Positions 10,742 through 18,442 of a DNA stretch of 64,000 bases are shown here, one piece after another; the first letter of the stretch is position 1; every line of letters starts with the position of its first letter. This DNA comes from Bacillota bacterium (GTDB taxonomy: Bacteria; Bacillota; JADQBR01). A program made the position numbers and the translations under genes. The stretch lies in assembly GCA_016278515.1 (NCBI GenBank), contig JADQBR010000053.1, positions 1 through 64,000 of the forward strand, given 5' to 3'. Below the pieces are notes generated by a model. That model saw only the letters and a list, made by a program, of their open reading frames with translations. It had not been told where the DNA came from and searched no databases.

Positions 10742-12850
10742 ATGAATAAGCAACAACTGATAGAATTTATGCGAGTAAATACATATAAGCCCTTAACTGC
10801 GGAAGAACTTATATCGGCGTTTGAAGTTGAGGACATGGGTAGTTTTTTGAATTTACTGAGGGAGATGGAAAGGTCGGGTGAAGTAATTTTAACCCGCAAG
10901 AATAAGTATGGTTTGCCGGAAAAAATGGGCCTAGTCGTTGGACGTATCCAAGGCCATGCCAGGGGATTCGCTTTTTTGATTCCTGATACAATTGGTGAGC
11001 CAGATGTTTTTATTAGCGCCGAAGACATGAATGGTGCGATGCATAACGATAAAGTAATGGTTAGGCAGCGCAAACCTAAGGATGGGAAAAAACCCGAAGG
11101 GGAAATTATTCGGATTCTGCGCAGGGCAAATGATACTATTGTAGGGACCTTTGATCGAAACAAAAATTTCGGTTTTGTGGTGCCTGACGATCAGAGAATT
11201 AAACAGGATATATATGTAGCAAAAGGTGAGACTATGGATGCCCGTTCCGGGGACAAGGTGGTTGTGACCATTGTCAATTGGCCAAAACCTGGGCGTAACC
11301 CCGAGGGGACTGTTTTTGAGGTTCTTGGCAGGGCAGACGATCCTGGGGTAGACGTCCTATCAATCGTGCGCAAATTTCAATTACCTGAAGAATTCCCCCA
11401 GAATGTGGCTCAAGAGGCCAGACAGGTTGCTCGGATAAGTGGAGAGGACTATGATAAACGGCAGGATTTACGTAACATGAAGACCGTTACTATTGACGGG
11501 GAAGATGCAAAAGATCTAGATGATGCAGTTACAATTAGCAAAAAAGGCAAGAATTATTTATTAGGAGTACATATAGCTGATGTAGGCTATTATGTGAAGG
11601 AAAATAGTGAATTGGACATTGAAGCTTATAATCGGGCAACTAGTGTTTATTTAGTAGACAGGGTAATTCCCATGCTGCCTCCGGAACTTTCCAATGGCAT
11701 CTGTAGTTTGAATGCTGGAGAAGACCGGCTCAGTATGTCAGTTATGATGGAAATAAGTCCTGAAGGGGAAGTGATAGACCATAAAATAGCGTCTTCGATT
11801 ATTAACGTGGACCATCGTATGACTTACACTGCAGTTCGTAAGATTTTGGTGGATCAGGATGCCGAGTTGCGTAAGAAATATGAAGATTTTGTGCCGGAAT
11901 TTCTCTTGATGGAGGAACTTTGTGGTATTCTACGCGGTAGACGTTTAAAAAGAGGTGCCATTGATTTTGAATTTCCTGAGAGTAAAGTAATATTAGATGA
12001 CCAAGGGAAGCCTAAAGAAATTAAAAAAATAGAGAGATCTGTAGCCGAAAAACTAATTGAAGAGTTCATGCTGCTGACCAATGAAACAGTTGCGGAATAT
12101 ATGTACTGGCTGGAGGCCCCTTTTATCTATCGGGTGCACGAGCCGCCCGCCCCTGATAATTTTCTGACTTTGAATGAATTCCTGCATCGCTTTGGCTACC
12201 ATATTGCTGGTAGTGAAGATAAGATTCATCCCAGAACGTTTCAAGCGGTGGTAGAAAAGGTGCACGGAAAGCCAGAAGAAAAAGTGGTGAGTACTGTGAT
12301 GCTTAGGTCTATGAAACATGCACGTTATACCTCATCATCATTGGGTCACTTTGGTTTAGCGGCAACATACTATACCCATTTTACTTCACCTATCAGACGC
12401 TATCCCGATTTATCTATTCACCGCATTATTAGAGAGTATATTGAAAAAGGGAATAAACTCAACAAAGAACGGCTAGATAATCTACAGCAGTTCACTGCCA
12501 AGGCGGCTGAACAATCATCGCTGCGGGAAAGAATAGCTGAGGAAGCAGAACGTGAGTCTGTAGATATGAAAAAAGTGGAATTTATGCAGAGGCATCTGGG
12601 GCAGACTTTTAGTGGAATTATCAGCAGTGTAACTCCTTTTGGGATGTTTGTAGAGCTGGATAACACGGTGGAAGGATTGGTCCATGTATCTGCTCTGACT
12701 GATGATTATTACCAGTATGTAGAAGAACAGCTGGCATTAATCGGGCAGCATACTAATCGGGTCTTTAAAATTGGAGATCAGGTAAAAATTCAGGTGGTAA
12801 AGGTTAACATAGCTGCCAGAGAAATAGACTTTGAACTGGTGGCGAATTAA
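10742..12850 (+). CDS. rnr: Ribonuclease R
   Basis: Processive 3'-5' exoribonuclease that degrades structured and tmRNA-tagged mRNAs. The 702 residues show an N-terminal winged-helix segment, two OB/cold-shock domains (including RNFGFVVPDD), the RNB catalytic core with the Asp cluster DGEDAKDLDDAV, and a C-terminal S1 domain (FSGIISSVTPFGMFVEL). An AGGAGG ribosome binding site precedes the ATG. The position just upstream of smpB and ssrA is the usual Firmicute arrangement and fits a role in trans-translation. Confidence 0.96.
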   Translation: MNKQQLIEFMRVNTYKPLTAEELISAFEVEDMGSFLNLLREMERSGEVILTRKNKYGLPEKMGLVVGRIQGHARGFAFLIPDTIGEPDVFISAEDMNGAMHNDKVMVRQRKPKDGKKPEGEIIRILRRANDTIVGTFDRNKNFGFVVPDDQRIKQDIYVAKGETMDARSGDKVVVTIVNWPKPGRNPEGTVFEVLGRADDPGVDVLSIVRKFQLPEEFPQNVAQEARQVARISGEDYDKRQDLRNMKTVTIDGEDAKDLDDAVTISKKGKNYLLGVHIADVGYYVKENSELDIEAYNRATSVYLVDRVIPMLPPELSNGICSLNAGEDRLSMSVMMEISPEGEVIDHKIASSIINVDHRMTYTAVRKILVDQDAELRKKYEDFVPEFLLMEELCGILRGRRLKRGAIDFEFPESKVILDDQGKPKEIKKIERSVAEKLIEEFMLLTNETVAEYMYWLEAPFIYRVHEPPAPDNFLTLNEFLHRFGYHIAGSEDKIHPRTFQAVVEKVHGKPEEKVVSTVMLRSMKHARYTSSSLGHFGLAATYYTHFTSPIRRYPDLSIHRIIREYIEKGNKLNKERLDNLQQFTAKAAEQSSLRERIAEEAERESVDMKKVEFMQRHLGQTFSGIISSVTPFGMFVELDNTVEGLVHVSALTDDYYQYVEEQLALIGQHTNRVFKIGDQVKIQVVKVNIAAREIDFELVAN

Positions 12851-12859
12851 CGCTCAAAC

Positions 12860-12887
12860 TTGACTAAGTCACCTAATATGTTATAAT
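12860..12887 (+). promoter_or_regulatory. Strong promoter upstream of smpB
   Basis: TTGACT (12860-12865), a 16-bp spacer and a perfect TATAAT (12882-12887). It starts a leader of about 80 nt before smpB that contains a terminator-like hairpin. Confidence 0.75.
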
Positions 12888-12906
12888 GATTGAGCAGGCA
12901 GATACG

Positions 12907-12945
12907 CCCTTGTCTCGGCAATTAGTTGCGGTCAAGGGTATTTTT
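12907..12945 (+). terminator. Terminator-like hairpin in the smpB leader
   Basis: CCCTTG (12907-12912) pairs with CAAGGG (12933-12938), and an inner GCAA/TTGC helix can extend it. TATTTTT follows. It lies downstream of the strong promoter and upstream of smpB, so it would act as an attenuator or yield a short leader RNA. No anti-terminator could be drawn with confidence. Confidence 0.5.
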
Positions 12946-12971
12946 GCACCTAAATTTTTGGGGTGGTCTAT

Positions 12972-13436
12972 ATGGCGAAAGCTATTACAGAAAACCGAAA
13001 AGCATGGCATGACTATCATATTGAGGAGACCTATGAGGTTGGTATTGCCCTGAAAGGGACAGAAGTAAAATCACTGCGTACGGGTAAAGCTAACTTAAAA
13101 GATAGCTTTGCCAGAGTCGATAACGGTGAGTTAATCCTTTGCAACATGCATATTAGTCCCTATGAGAAGGGTAATCGTTTTAATCACGAACCTGAAAGGG
13201 AAAGAAAACTCTTGATGCATAAGTCGGAGATACGTCGGCTAATCGGCAAAACAGCGGAAAAAGGTTACGCGTTGATACCGCTTAGAGCGTATTTTAATGA
13301 GCGTGGTCGTGCGAAAATTGAGTTGGCGTTAGCGAAAGGTAAAAGACAATATGACAAGCGGCAGGATATTGCCGAAAGGGATGCTAATAGAGAAATACGC
13401 CGAGCGTTAAAGGAAAATCAAAAGGTATTGGACTAA
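12972..13436 (+). CDS. smpB: SsrA-binding protein SmpB
   Basis: Binds tmRNA and delivers it to stalled ribosomes. I chose the ATG at 12972 (154 residues, GGGGTGG ribosome binding site) over the GTG three codons earlier because it gives the canonical start [11 protein letters not shown]. The conserved segments are [26 protein letters not shown] and the basic tail GKRQYDKRQ with an ISDR-like end. It sits directly upstream of ssrA, its RNA partner. Confidence 0.96.
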   Translation: MAKAITENRKAWHDYHIEETYEVGIALKGTEVKSLRTGKANLKDSFARVDNGELILCNMHISPYEKGNRFNHEPERERKLLMHKSEIRRLIGKTAEKGYALIPLRAYFNERGRAKIELALAKGKRQYDKRQDIAERDANREIRRALKENQKVLD

Positions 13437-13477
13437 TTTTCTAAGTGCGTGTTCGAACATCCATATAGGTATTGTGT

Positions 13478-13483
13478 TATAAT
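13478..13483 (+). promoter_or_regulatory. -10 element of the ssrA promoter
   Basis: A perfect TATAAT lies 20 bp before the mature tmRNA 5' end. The -35 is weak by eye (CGAACA-like at 13454). A GTTCGAAC palindrome overlaps that region. Confidence 0.5.
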
Positions 13484-13503
13484 AATGTTAGATAACTAAA
13501 TAT

Positions 13504-13860
13504 GGGGGCGAATTGGTTTCGACGGTGGAAGTATAAGCATGAGTAGCCAGGCGAGATTCCACGGGCTCGTTAAACGGTGGACCTTTTAATTAACTGGCGA
13601 AGATAATTTCGCACTAGCTGCGTAGTAACGCAGCTCATCCGCCTGGTCCTTAGCCCATGGGATCAGTTCCGGGTGTCATAGCAATGGGCTTACTCTAAAG
13701 AAGCTACCTGCAGTCTCTAGAGGACACCTCAAGCAGGTTAGTCTGATGGAAATCCTGTCTCTGGGAGTTCTTTCAGGCGAATGCCAAAGCAGAGACTATC
13801 CTGGTAGAAGCTGATGTGGCACTCTTCCGGACGTGGGTTCAAGTCCCACCGCCTCCACCA
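13504..13860 (+). ncRNA. ssrA: Transfer-messenger RNA (tmRNA)
   Basis: Rescues stalled ribosomes. The 5' end GGGGGCG pairs with the 3' CGCCTCC to form the tRNA-like acceptor stem, and CCA is encoded at 13858-13860. The tRNA-like GGTTTCGACGG and GTTCAAGTCC T-arm are present. The tag reading frame runs from GGC at 13596 to the TAG at 13623 and encodes G-E-D-N-F-A-L-A-A, with the stop followed by the helix GCTGCG/CGCAGC. The start by Gly follows the resume codon as I place it. The 3' end is also the prophage attachment site: the phage recombinase gene overlaps the last 22 bases. Confidence 0.95.
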
Positions 13861-13862
13861 TT
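13839..13862. other. Prophage left junction (attL) at the 3' end of ssrA
   Basis: Host-type sequence stops at the CCA end of ssrA (13860) and phage sequence begins. The recombinase coding frame crosses this boundary and ends in the T-arm of ssrA, so the phage attP should carry an identity block covering at least part of the last 22 bases. The matching attR lies beyond the window, so the core cannot be delimited. Confidence 0.6.
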
Positions 13863-15338
13863 CAAATCCACAATAAAGTGTGTTTCAATATTATCTTCAT
13901 GCACAACGACCTTCTTAACATAAGTCTGGATGACCTGTTTTTGGGTTCCCAGGCTTTTGTGTTTTATATTCCGGTTTTGTGCAAGGTATTTCTTTATGTT
14001 CTCAAGCGAAGGTGAGTTTATTTCGGCTTGCAGCTTGGCTTCATAAAGCCGTCTCTCAACAGTTGCCTTTTGTACTTCCAGATCATCCATCTTGGATTTG
14101 AAAGAAATATGTGCTAGGCCACTAGCGACTGCATTTACAATATTATCAATCTGCTTTTGAATTCCCCGTAACTCTTTCTCAAAAATAGGAATGTCCTTAT
14201 TTATTTCATTAGCTTTAAATTTAGCTTGATCATAAATTTTCTGAGCAATTTTCTCTATGGCCTTAGGGGCAAAGAAAGTATTTTCAAGTTCATTAATAAC
14301 CGTTTCCTCAACAAACTTCTTACTTATAGACTTCATATCACATGACTTATTTCTTTTTCTCTTGCTGCACTCATATGAAAGATACAGGGTTCTATTTCTT
14401 CCGGCATACTTGCGGTTACCAACCATTGAGCCACCGCATTTACCGCAGTAGATTATTCCGCTGAGTAGATATGTTTCTTTTGCCTTATTAGCAGCTGGGC
14501 CTTTCTTGCTTTTGCTCATCTTGTCCTGCACCTCATTAAATAGTTTCTTATCAATAATAGCCGGCATGCCACCTTCAATACGAATGATGTCTTCATCTTT
14601 TTTTATCTTGTGGTTATTCCTTTTCCCATCTACTTTAGCTGCGCTGCGATTGAAAATATAAACACCCGCGTATTTTTCATTCTTTAAGATCTCATGGATG
14701 CTATTCTTACCAAACCTGTTTCCTCTTTTGCTGCGGTACCCAAGCCTGTTTAACTCCTCAATGATTAGGTTATAACCGGCGCTCTTGGCACGCATACTAA
14801 AAATAAGCCGCACTGCAGCTGCTTCCTTTTGGTTAATAACATATGATTTATCGTCTGAAACGTCGTAACCAAGTGGAGGAATACCACCGGTATGCTTACA
14901 TTTATAAGCCGTTTCTTTCATCCCTTTCATTACTTCGCGGGCAAGATTCTTGGAGTAGTATTCGGCTATGCCTTCGAGAACGGACTCGAGGATCACCGAC
15001 TCCGGACTGTCGTCCAGGTTTTCAAGAACTGACACGAGCCTAACGTTATTCTTCTTGAGTTCGCGCCTGTAAAAAGCACTATCATATCTATTGCGGGCAA
15101 AACGGTCTAGCTTATGTACTAAAACCAAATCGAAGCCGCCCAGGGCGCTGTCTTTTATCATTTGGAGAAACTGTGGCCGATTATCTATAGTCGCGCTGCG
15201 AGCTTCGTCTACATATATTTTTACTATCTGAATGTTGTTCTTTTCAGTATAGTCTTTAATTGCGCGAACTTGGGCGTCTATGGATTCTTCTCTTTGGTTG
15301 TCGCTAGAGTAACGAGCGTATATTGCGGCTTTTTTCAT
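13839..15338 (-). CDS. Large serine recombinase (phage integrase)
   Basis: Catalyses site-specific integration via a serine-DNA intermediate. I chose the ATG at 15338 because the upstream in-frame ATG at 15350 lies within the GGAGG ribosome binding site. The 499 residues contain the resolvase catalytic domain (YARYSSDNQ, nucleophile Ser about 11; the DRFARN motif around residue 80), a recombinase domain, a zinc ribbon with Cys pairs (IIYCGKCGG ... YECSKRKRNKSC) and a C-terminal coiled coil. The final residues N-G-G-G-G-G-T and the TGA stop are encoded by ssrA. The gene lies at the left prophage end and reads toward the host. Confidence 0.95.
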   Translation of the reverse strand: MKKAAIYARYSSDNQREESIDAQVRAIKDYTEKNNIQIVKIYVDEARSATIDNRPQFLQMIKDSALGGFDLVLVHKLDRFARNRYDSAFYRRELKKNNVRLVSVLENLDDSPESVILESVLEGIAEYYSKNLAREVMKGMKETAYKCKHTGGIPPLGYDVSDDKSYVINQKEAAAVRLIFSMRAKSAGYNLIIEELNRLGYRSKRGNRFGKNSIHEILKNEKYAGVYIFNRSAAKVDGKRNNHKIKKDEDIIRIEGGMPAIIDKKLFNEVQDKMSKSKKGPAANKAKETYLLSGIIYCGKCGGSMVGNRKYAGRNRTLYLSYECSKRKRNKSCDMKSISKKFVEETVINELENTFFAPKAIEKIAQKIYDQAKFKANEINKDIPIFEKELRGIQKQIDNIVNAVASGLAHISFKSKMDDLEVQKATVERRLYEAKLQAEINSPSLENIKKYLAQNRNIKHKSLGTQKQVIQTYVKKVVVHEDNIETHFIVDLNGGGGGT

Positions 15339-15352
15339 GATTTCCTCCATGG

Positions 15353-16114
15353 TTATTCTGGAATGGTCAATATTGATAATGTTGTATGTAAATTTGGGAA
15401 TGAAACAGTTTCTTCAATCAATTTATGGCCATGGTCACAAGGATGCCAAGCCGTAGAATTGACTAATTGTGGTGTTCCATTTAATTCCTGATTATGAAAG
15501 AAATAATTATGGGCAACAGTACTGTAATGAACCAAGCCTCTTTCAACATATTTAAAATTATTTACGGAGTAGGCCCAATCAATTGATCCACCTACCTTGG
15601 TTTGTACGATGGCCATAGGGAAGTTTACACTTTTTGCATATTTAATTGCTGAAGCAGTTAGGGATGTACCGTATCTGTTACTGATATGTTGTATGCATTG
15701 AAGGCCGGGCTGTACCATTATCATATCGTTTTTTATTAATTCCTCTGGCATTAATAATTCAGCTGCAAAATCATTGGCTTCATTCTCAATTACATTATTA
15801 GGCCTGTAACTAGAAATGTCTTCAGAGGTGCATTGGTACATATATTTCGTGTGGTGAGGTAAAATTAAATGTCCTAACTCGTGTGCTAAAGTTAATTTAG
15901 TACGGGCGGGATAAGTATGGTTTGGTCTAATTCCAATTTTTGTTTGGCAATCGCGATTTACTAATACGCCTTCGATTGACTCAAATGGTTTGTATTGAAC
16001 TTCTAGATGTAATTTTTCACAAATATGCATAGGCTCTATGGGAATGTCGTTGAGGATATTACAATAAACCAAAAGCTCCTGAGCGTAATCCTCAGGAGTA
16101 AGTAAAGTCATCAT
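15353..16114 (-). CDS. ImmA/IrrE family metallopeptidase
   Basis: Zinc peptidase of the family that cleaves phage or ICE repressors (ImmA of ICEBs1, IrrE of Deinococcus). The HELGH motif at about 78-82 supplies two His ligands and the catalytic Glu. The downstream segment NEANDFAAELLMP is the family-typical helix with the third ligand. The 253 residues start at an ATG after a GGGGG ribosome binding site; the next codon is also ATG. It lies between the recombinase and the zinc-finger antitoxin-like gene, so it likely serves prophage induction. Its target, perhaps the CI at 17077-18030, is inferred. Confidence 0.85.
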   Translation of the reverse strand: MMTLLTPEDYAQELLVYCNILNDIPIEPMHICEKLHLEVQYKPFESIEGVLVNRDCQTKIGIRPNHTYPARTKLTLAHELGHLILPHHTKYMYQCTSEDISSYRPNNVIENEANDFAAELLMPEELIKNDMIMVQPGLQCIQHISNRYGTSLTASAIKYAKSVNFPMAIVQTKVGGSIDWAYSVNNFKYVERGLVHYSTVAHNYFFHNQELNGTPQLVNSTAWHPCDHGHKLIEETVSFPNLHTTLSILTIPE

Positions 16115-16128
16115 ATGCGTCCCCCTTT

Positions 16129-16569
16129 TTATTTCTTAAACATTTCCTCGATTAGCTCTTGGTCTTTATTGGAAATATTAGGTCCCCTTGCTGCTAAACG
16201 GTGTGTACCACTTTCAGCCCCCAGACATTCTAACACTTTTTCTTTTGAAAAGCGCCATTCTTTACCAACTTTAAAAGCAGGAAGTCTTCCATCTTTGATC
16301 ATATTGTAAATAGTCTGATTGGTAACTTTTAAGAGATCTGATACCTCATTTACATCTAGAATATCCGGTTTAGGGTCCATTTTCGATTCTGCGAAACCTG
16401 CGGAAATGTTTTGTATCATTCTGGTCTCTTCTGGGTCATAAACTTCGTGGGCACAGTTAGTACATCTTAATGCCTTAACACCTTTAATTTCTATTTCATA
16501 GTCTCCCCATCCAGTTTTTAATGATGTCGTAATAGGACGCATTTCGCTCTCACAGAAGAAACATTTCAT
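16129..16569 (-). CDS. YgiT-type zinc finger fused to an excisionase-like helix-turn-helix
   Basis: The 146-residue protein starts with a zinc-binding domain like the MqsA/YgiT N-terminus (CFFCESEM ... RCTNCAHE). It continues with a MerR/excisionase-type DNA-binding domain (D-V-N-E-V-S-D-L-L-K-V-T-N-Q-T-I-Y). The next gene on the same strand upstream (16573) encodes a DUF4258 protein, an arrangement typical of a toxin-antitoxin pair with the zinc-finger protein as antitoxin and autorepressor. MqsA itself has an XRE-type rather than excisionase-type HTH, so a role as recombination directionality factor is also possible. Confidence 0.7.
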   Translation of the reverse strand: MKCFFCESEMRPITTSLKTGWGDYEIEIKGVKALRCTNCAHEVYDPEETRMIQNISAGFAESKMDPKPDILDVNEVSDLLKVTNQTIYNMIKDGRLPAFKVGKEWRFSKEKVLECLGAESGTHRLAARGPNISNKDQELIEEMFKK

Positions 16570-16572
16570 TAA

Positions 16573-16893
16573 TTATCTCCTCCTTTTCATTAACCCCTCT
16601 AAATCTTCCCAAATTTCATCTTCGGGTAAGCAAACAGTCACTACTTCTGGGTTAGGTAAGCAAGCAGCAACAACTACATAATAACTAGTTTTACCAGATG
16701 TGGCTTCTTGAAAAATAACTTTAACATCCTTGCCATGGTATTGAGTTTCAACGTATTCCCCTTTCTCAATACACTTATAAACTTGATTTTGCCAAATCTT
16801 TCTTTGGCTCATTCTTTGAAGAGCATGCCCACTAAAATTTATTGCTCCGTTTTTTGCGTGATTACGAATAAATTGCTCCGGTAGTGAATTCAA
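16573..16893 (-). CDS. DUF4258 protein, probable toxin of a TA pair
   Basis: Small basic protein with the DUF4258 pattern (F-S-G-H-A-L-Q-R-M-S-Q-R-K-I near the start, then a K-V-I-F strand and V-V-A-A-C). This family is related to RelE-like toxins. I favour the TTG at 16893 (106 residues) because GGGAG lies 7 nt upstream. An ATG at 16923 would add ten residues but places the Shine-Dalgarno sequence inside the gene. The gene overlaps nothing and ends 3 bp before the zinc-finger gene. Toxicity is inferred from family and context only. Confidence 0.6.
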   Translation of the reverse strand: MNSLPEQFIRNHAKNGAINFSGHALQRMSQRKIWQNQVYKCIEKGEYVETQYHGKDVKVIFQEATSGKTSYYVVVAACLPNPEVVTVCLPEDEIWEDLEGLMKRRR

Positions 16894-16920
16894 TAAGAAC
16901 TCTCCCTTCTTATATGATAT

Positions 16921-16980
16921 CATAAAATGTCATAAAATAAACTAAAATAACATAAAATTAATTGAAAATATTCTAAAATT
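16921..16980. repeat. Six phased 10-bp A-tract repeats upstream of the TA-like pair
   Basis: Units of the form NNNTAAAATN repeat: CATAAAATGT, CATAAAATAA, ACTAAAATAA, CATAAAATTA, ATTGAAAATA, TTCTAAAATT. The A4 tracts begin at 16924, 16934, 16944, 16954, 16965 and 16975, so they recur once per helical turn. This predicts intrinsically curved DNA or a multi-site operator directly upstream of the DUF4258 gene. Confidence 0.7.
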
Positions 16981-17030
16981 TTCCTTTAAAATTCAGTAAA
17001 CATGTATATATTAGAATTTTTCTTGCCCTA

Positions 17031-17055
17031 AAACAAAAGGCCGTCTCCGGCCCTT
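17031..17055 (-). terminator. Terminator of the CI repressor gene
   Basis: On the minus strand GGCCG-GAGA-CGGCC is followed by TTTTGTTTT, about 25 bp after the cI stop. It separates cI from the DUF4258 promoter region. Confidence 0.75.
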
Positions 17056-17076
17056 ATACGATATTATAAAATTGTA

Positions 17077-18030
17077 CTAAAGCTTCCTAGACATAGAAGC
17101 CATGATCTCAATCATATTCGCTACCTTATCCCCATCAAGCCCCTTTTCCGCAGCCTTTTCAATTGCTCTTTCCCACTGCTCGTCCACTATAGCCTTGTTA
17201 ATTGAGAACCTCTTATAGTCCTGAAGCGACGGCGGCTCCTTCTGGATACTAACTACTTGTCCGATGATACGATGTTCACCGTTTATTTTTATATCCTCAT
17301 AATCAGGATTAGCAGCTCTGAGACACTTTTCTCCGTTTTGTTCAACATAAAACTTTAGAGTTGCTTCCCATTCGGAGTTTTCAATACCGGCTGCCACGAT
17401 CATGCCGTGACTGGGTGCGTTGTTTTGCTTTAGAATTGCTAGATCTCCTTCATTAATCCCTACCCAGCTCATTGAATCACCTGTGACTTTTAATGCGAAT
17501 TCGGCCTGAAGATTACTAGGGACTTCAACTTCGTACTCATAGTTGTCTTCGGCTAGTAGAGGCACACCGGCGCGGATGGTGCCAAGGAGGGGGATGGTGT
17601 TAGGAGCTAGTTTTTCAAGTTCAATTTTGGTCTTTTCTATTGCTTGTTTTGTTTCGGTGTCTATTTCATTGTAATTAGGAAACGCTGGCGGGTTAGCTGT
17701 GGCAACTGAAAAGATATTAACCCATCTCTTTAACATTTCTATGGGGGAAATATCTTCTACGAAACTTTCTTCGCTTTTAACGAAGTGCTGGATCTTCCCG
17801 AGTTTATTGTATATTGGTTTTGTTGAATCTGGGTTATCTGTTCGGCCAAGTAGGTAATCGATGCTGCAGTCAAAAAAGTCTGCTAACTTTTCAAGGGACG
17901 CATAGTCTGGCTGACGCTTGCCAGTTTCATAATACCCAATTGCTTGTTGTGTTATTTGTAGTTTCTTTGCTAGTTCATTCTGTGTGATGTCCATATTTTT
18001 TCTTAATGTTCTCAAGCGCTTTGCCAACAT
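17077..18030 (-). CDS. CI-like repressor with LexA-type S24 peptidase domain
   Basis: Master lysogeny repressor. The 317 residues comprise an N-terminal XRE helix-turn-helix (LAKKLQITQQAIGYYETGKR), a linker, and a C-terminal LexA/UmuD-type self-cleavage domain. The Ala154-Gly155 scissile bond lies in TIRAGVPLL, nucleophile Ser186 in TGDSMSWV, and the general base Lys about 226 in EATLKFYV. An extra C-terminal segment of about 60 residues follows the peptidase domain. It diverges from the cro-like gene across the operator region. Induction by RecA-stimulated cleavage is expected from the family, and the nearby ImmA-like peptidase is a possible second route. Confidence 0.93.
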   Translation of the reverse strand: MLAKRLRTLRKNMDITQNELAKKLQITQQAIGYYETGKRQPDYASLEKLADFFDCSIDYLLGRTDNPDSTKPIYNKLGKIQHFVKSEESFVEDISPIEMLKRWVNIFSVATANPPAFPNYNEIDTETKQAIEKTKIELEKLAPNTIPLLGTIRAGVPLLAEDNYEYEVEVPSNLQAEFALKVTGDSMSWVGINEGDLAILKQNNAPSHGMIVAAGIENSEWEATLKFYVEQNGEKCLRAANPDYEDIKINGEHRIIGQVVSIQKEPPSLQDYKRFSINKAIVDEQWERAIEKAAEKGLDGDKVANMIEIMASMSRKL

Positions 18031-18056
18031 TTAACAGGCCCCCTTCGCTTAATTAT

Positions 18057-18165
18057 ACAACGGATTGTTGGAAAAATAAACAAATACAACAAATTGTGAT
18101 AAAAACCCTTGACACACAACGTGTTGTTGTAATACAATGCAATTAACAAAACAACAAAACGTTGT
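18057..18165. promoter_or_regulatory. CI/Cro operator region with four ACAAC...GTTGT sites
   Basis: Four related dyads lie between cI and cro: ACAACGGATTGTTG (18057), ACAACAAATTGTG (18086), ACAACGTGTTGTTGT (18116) and ACAACAAAACGTTGT (18151). The first overlaps the leftward cI -10 (TATAAT on the minus strand, 18052-18057). The third fills the spacer of the rightward promoter. This is the geometry of a genetic switch with competing CI and Cro binding. Confidence 0.8.
18109..18138 (+). promoter_or_regulatory. Rightward early promoter (PR-like)
   Basis: A perfect TTGACA (18109-18114), an 18-bp spacer and TACAAT (18133-18138). The operator ACAACGTGTTGTTGT lies inside the spacer, so repressor binding would block RNA polymerase directly. 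It drives cro and the early genes. Confidence 0.8.
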
Positions 18166-18179
18166 AAGGAGGGGTGGCA

Positions 18180-18431
18180 ATGGCCCACAAACGATTGAAA
18201 TTAATAGGACTGCGTGGCACCAGGACTCAAAGGGAAATAGCTGGGGCTTTAGGAATTACTACTAGTTATTACGGCATGATTGAACTTGGAGCAAGAACGC
18301 CTAACTTAGCTTTGGCCAAGAAGATAGAAGATTTCTTTGGAGTTCCTATGAGAGAAATTTTTTTTGAAGGAGACAACAACAAAACGTTGTCTTATGACAA
18401 AAAACAAAACCCTAACCGGGCGGTTAGTTAG
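18180..18431 (+). CDS. Cro-like XRE-family regulator
   Basis: The 83-residue DNA-binding protein has an XRE helix-turn-helix (TQREIAGALGITTSYYGMIE). I chose the ATG at 18180 because the AAGGAGGGG ribosome binding site is correctly spaced from it; the GTG two codons earlier is too close. It is the first gene rightward of the switch, hence the Cro role. Its 3' end carries a further operator copy at 18376-18390. Confidence 0.85.
   Translation: MAHKRLKLIGLRGTRTQREIAGALGITTSYYGMIELGARTPNLALAKKIEDFFGVPMREIFFEGDNNKTLSYDKKQNPNRAVS
18376..18390. promoter_or_regulatory. Intragenic copy of the switch operator
   Basis: ACAACAAAACGTTGT is identical over 15 bp to the operator at 18151-18165, but lies in the 3' end of the cro-like gene. 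Flanking bases GAC...GTC extend the dyad. It may be a distal site for repressor looping or a roadblock. Confidence 0.6.
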
Positions 18432-18442
18432 GAGGTGATACC

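Noticed and set aside
13833-14015. Rightward ORF from the ssrA end
   Set aside because: It overlaps tmRNA and the recombinase on the opposite strand without a ribosome binding site.
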